A stretch of DNA of 64,000 bases from NCBI RefSeq assembly GCF_900476105.1, contig NZ_LS991951.1, forward strand, positions 768,214 to 832,213, read 5' to 3'. Shown here in pieces: positions 60,371 through 64,000 of this stretch. Each line of letters starts with the position of its first letter. The stretch's first letter is position 1. The DNA is from Mycoplasmopsis edwardii (GTDB lineage: Bacteria; Bacillota_I; Bacilli_A; Mycoplasmatales; Metamycoplasmataceae). The notes below the pieces were generated by a model. That model was not told the origin of the DNA. It saw nothing but the letters and a program-made list of their open reading frames with translations, and did no database searches. The translations under genes and the position numbers were made by a program.

Positions 60371-60660
60371 ACGGAGTACATTAAGTTACAATTCATTTTA
60401 GTAACAATTACCTATTTTACATGGTTATCAATTATTTAATTTTAACGTCATGTGTCGCATGATAACCCGACAGTATATCTAGTTTTGAGAGAATTTCTCT
60501 CTTTGTTCTTTGAAAACTAAATAGTAAAGATAAATTAATATAACAACGACATCAAAAAAATAAATTAGTCAATTTGTTTTGTGATACCGAGTAATTATTA
60601 TTAATATAATAATTTATTAAAATGTCTTTGAATACATCAACAACAATAGGAAAATATTGA
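60371..60660 (+). other. 16S-23S internal spacer, no tRNA
   Basis: 290 bases without a tRNA gene. It holds the downstream arm of the 16S stem (60447-60486), a GAGAGAATTTCTCTC hairpin (60487-60501), a second GTTCTTTGAAAACTA element (60505-60519) and the upstream arm of the 23S stem (60505-60637). Confidence 0.8.
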
Positions 60661-63551
<2,891 letters not shown>

Positions 63552-63552
63552 A

Positions 63553-63607
63553 ATGTATTCAAGACATTTTAATGAATTATTAATTACTATTTAGTTTTCA
63601 GAGAACA
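63553..63607 (+). other. Downstream arm of 23S processing stem
   Basis: ATGTATTCAAGACATTTTAA (63553-63572) and CTATTTAGTTTTCAGAGAAC (63587-63606) are near-perfect reverse complements of 60617-60637 and 60505-60524 before 23S. Confidence 0.7.
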
Positions 63608-63630
63608 CGCTCCATATGGAGTATTTTTTT
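63608..63630 (+). terminator. Terminator of the rRNA operon
   Basis: Palindrome CTCCATATGGAG followed by TA and seven T, just after the 23S processing arm. Confidence 0.75.
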
Positions 63631-63709
63631 ATGCTTTTGCCCTAGTTTATTTACTATAAAAAAACATATTTTTTAATATAATTAATAAGTATTTTAATAA
63701 GGAGAGATT

Positions 63710-64000
63710 TTGCAAAATTTAATATTTATATTATCTAAATTTAGTTATAAATTTAATAATAATTGAAAAGAATTTTGAAGCAAAAGAGAAATCTTAAAAA
63801 AAGGTATTTATACTTCTATACTATTATTCATTTTTATTTTAGGAACTACAATAACAGCACCATTTATTAAAGTTGCTAATATAAACCAAATTAACGATAA
63901 TTCATTTTTAAACACCTTAAATTTAATTGGTGGTGGAGGATTACGTCAATTTTCATTATTCGCATTAGGTATAAGCCCTTTTATTAATGCTTCTTTAATA
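63710..64000 (+). CDS. secY: Protein translocase subunit SecY, 5' part
   Basis: The first 97 residues; the gene runs past the window end. Start is TTG 63710, with the GGAGAG ribosome site five bases upstream; no ATG fits. The product starts QNLIFILSKFSYKFNNNWKE, has its first membrane helix (TSILLFIFILGTTITAPFI) and the family segment RQFSLFALGISPFINASLI. Two TGA codons are read as Trp. SecY forms the protein-conducting channel. It usually lies in the ribosomal-protein cluster, but here directly follows the rRNA operon. Confidence 0.92.

Noticed and set aside
60371..60660. tRNA genes in the 16S-23S spacer
   Set aside because: No cloverleaf or T-loop sequence (GGTTCGAATCC type) could be found; the spacer is explained by processing stems.

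Overview
The window is a low-G+C mollicute chromosome that reads UGA as tryptophan. Dozens of otherwise intact genes (yidC, serS, dnaN, trmD, tyrS, polC, secY and others) run through in-frame TGA at places where Trp is expected. Tiny intergenic gaps, surface lipoproteins with short lipoboxes, the P80-P60-HinT operon and a 16S-23S rRNA unit with an unlinked 5S gene point to a Mycoplasma of the hominis group (Mycoplasmopsis/Metamycoplasma type). I do not assign a species. I see no insertion sequence, phage, CRISPR array or tRNA gene, and no gene-free stretch longer than about 300 bases.

Layout. 1-5.0 kb (minus): the end of a large surface lipoprotein, then the P80-P60-HinT membrane complex operon. 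5.1-8.5 kb: a small conserved hypothetical gene, a lone 5S rRNA gene, and rpmH-rnpA-yidC on the minus strand. 8.7-11.7 kb (plus): serS and two Cof-type HAD phosphatase genes, the first broken by a frameshift at an A8 run. 11.7-20.7 kb (minus): an ABC ATPase and its 2659-residue FtsX/MacB-like permease. 20.8-26.5 kb (minus): ftsH, tilS, pth, recD2-like helicase. 26.6-31.1 kb (plus): DnaA-box cluster (oriC), dnaA, dnaN, an S4-domain gene, rpsP, trmD, rplS. 31.1-35.9 kb (minus): ligA, then degV-tsaE-tsaB-tsaD. 35.9-37.8 kb (plus): a tRNA-binding-domain gene and tyrS. 37.8-41.0 kb (minus): def, two unknown membrane proteins and a DJ-1/PfpI protein in one tight unit. 41.0-43.2 kb (plus): plsY, pyrH-frr. 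43.2-44.4 kb (minus): msrA and a PQ-loop membrane protein. 44.5-58.8 kb (plus): mnmE-tatD-rsmA, eno, cdsA-polC, a lipoprotein, HAD-rnhC, recA, ymdB. 58.8-63.6 kb: 16S and 23S rRNA with long flanking inverted repeats. 63.7 kb to the end: the 5' part of secY with a TTG start.

How it works together. Most content is core information processing: replication start and elongation, translation and tRNA modification (threonylcarbamoyladenosine, lysidine, MnmE pathway), protein insertion and quality control (YidC, SecY, FtsH, peptide deformylase) and phospholipid synthesis (PlsY, CdsA). Two expression habits recur. Several operon-leading genes have a -10 hexamer only 6-9 bases before the ATG and no Shine-Dalgarno, suggesting leaderless mRNAs. 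Downstream genes are often joined by TAATG stop/start overlaps or have GGAGG-type ribosome sites.

The least explained items are the giant ABC permease with a roughly 1750-residue outer domain, the def-linked membrane-protein pair with a DJ-1 protein, the loss of all recognisable PHP metal ligands in PolC, and the homopolymer frameshift in a HAD gene. I found no convincing wholly new system; these are the best leads.
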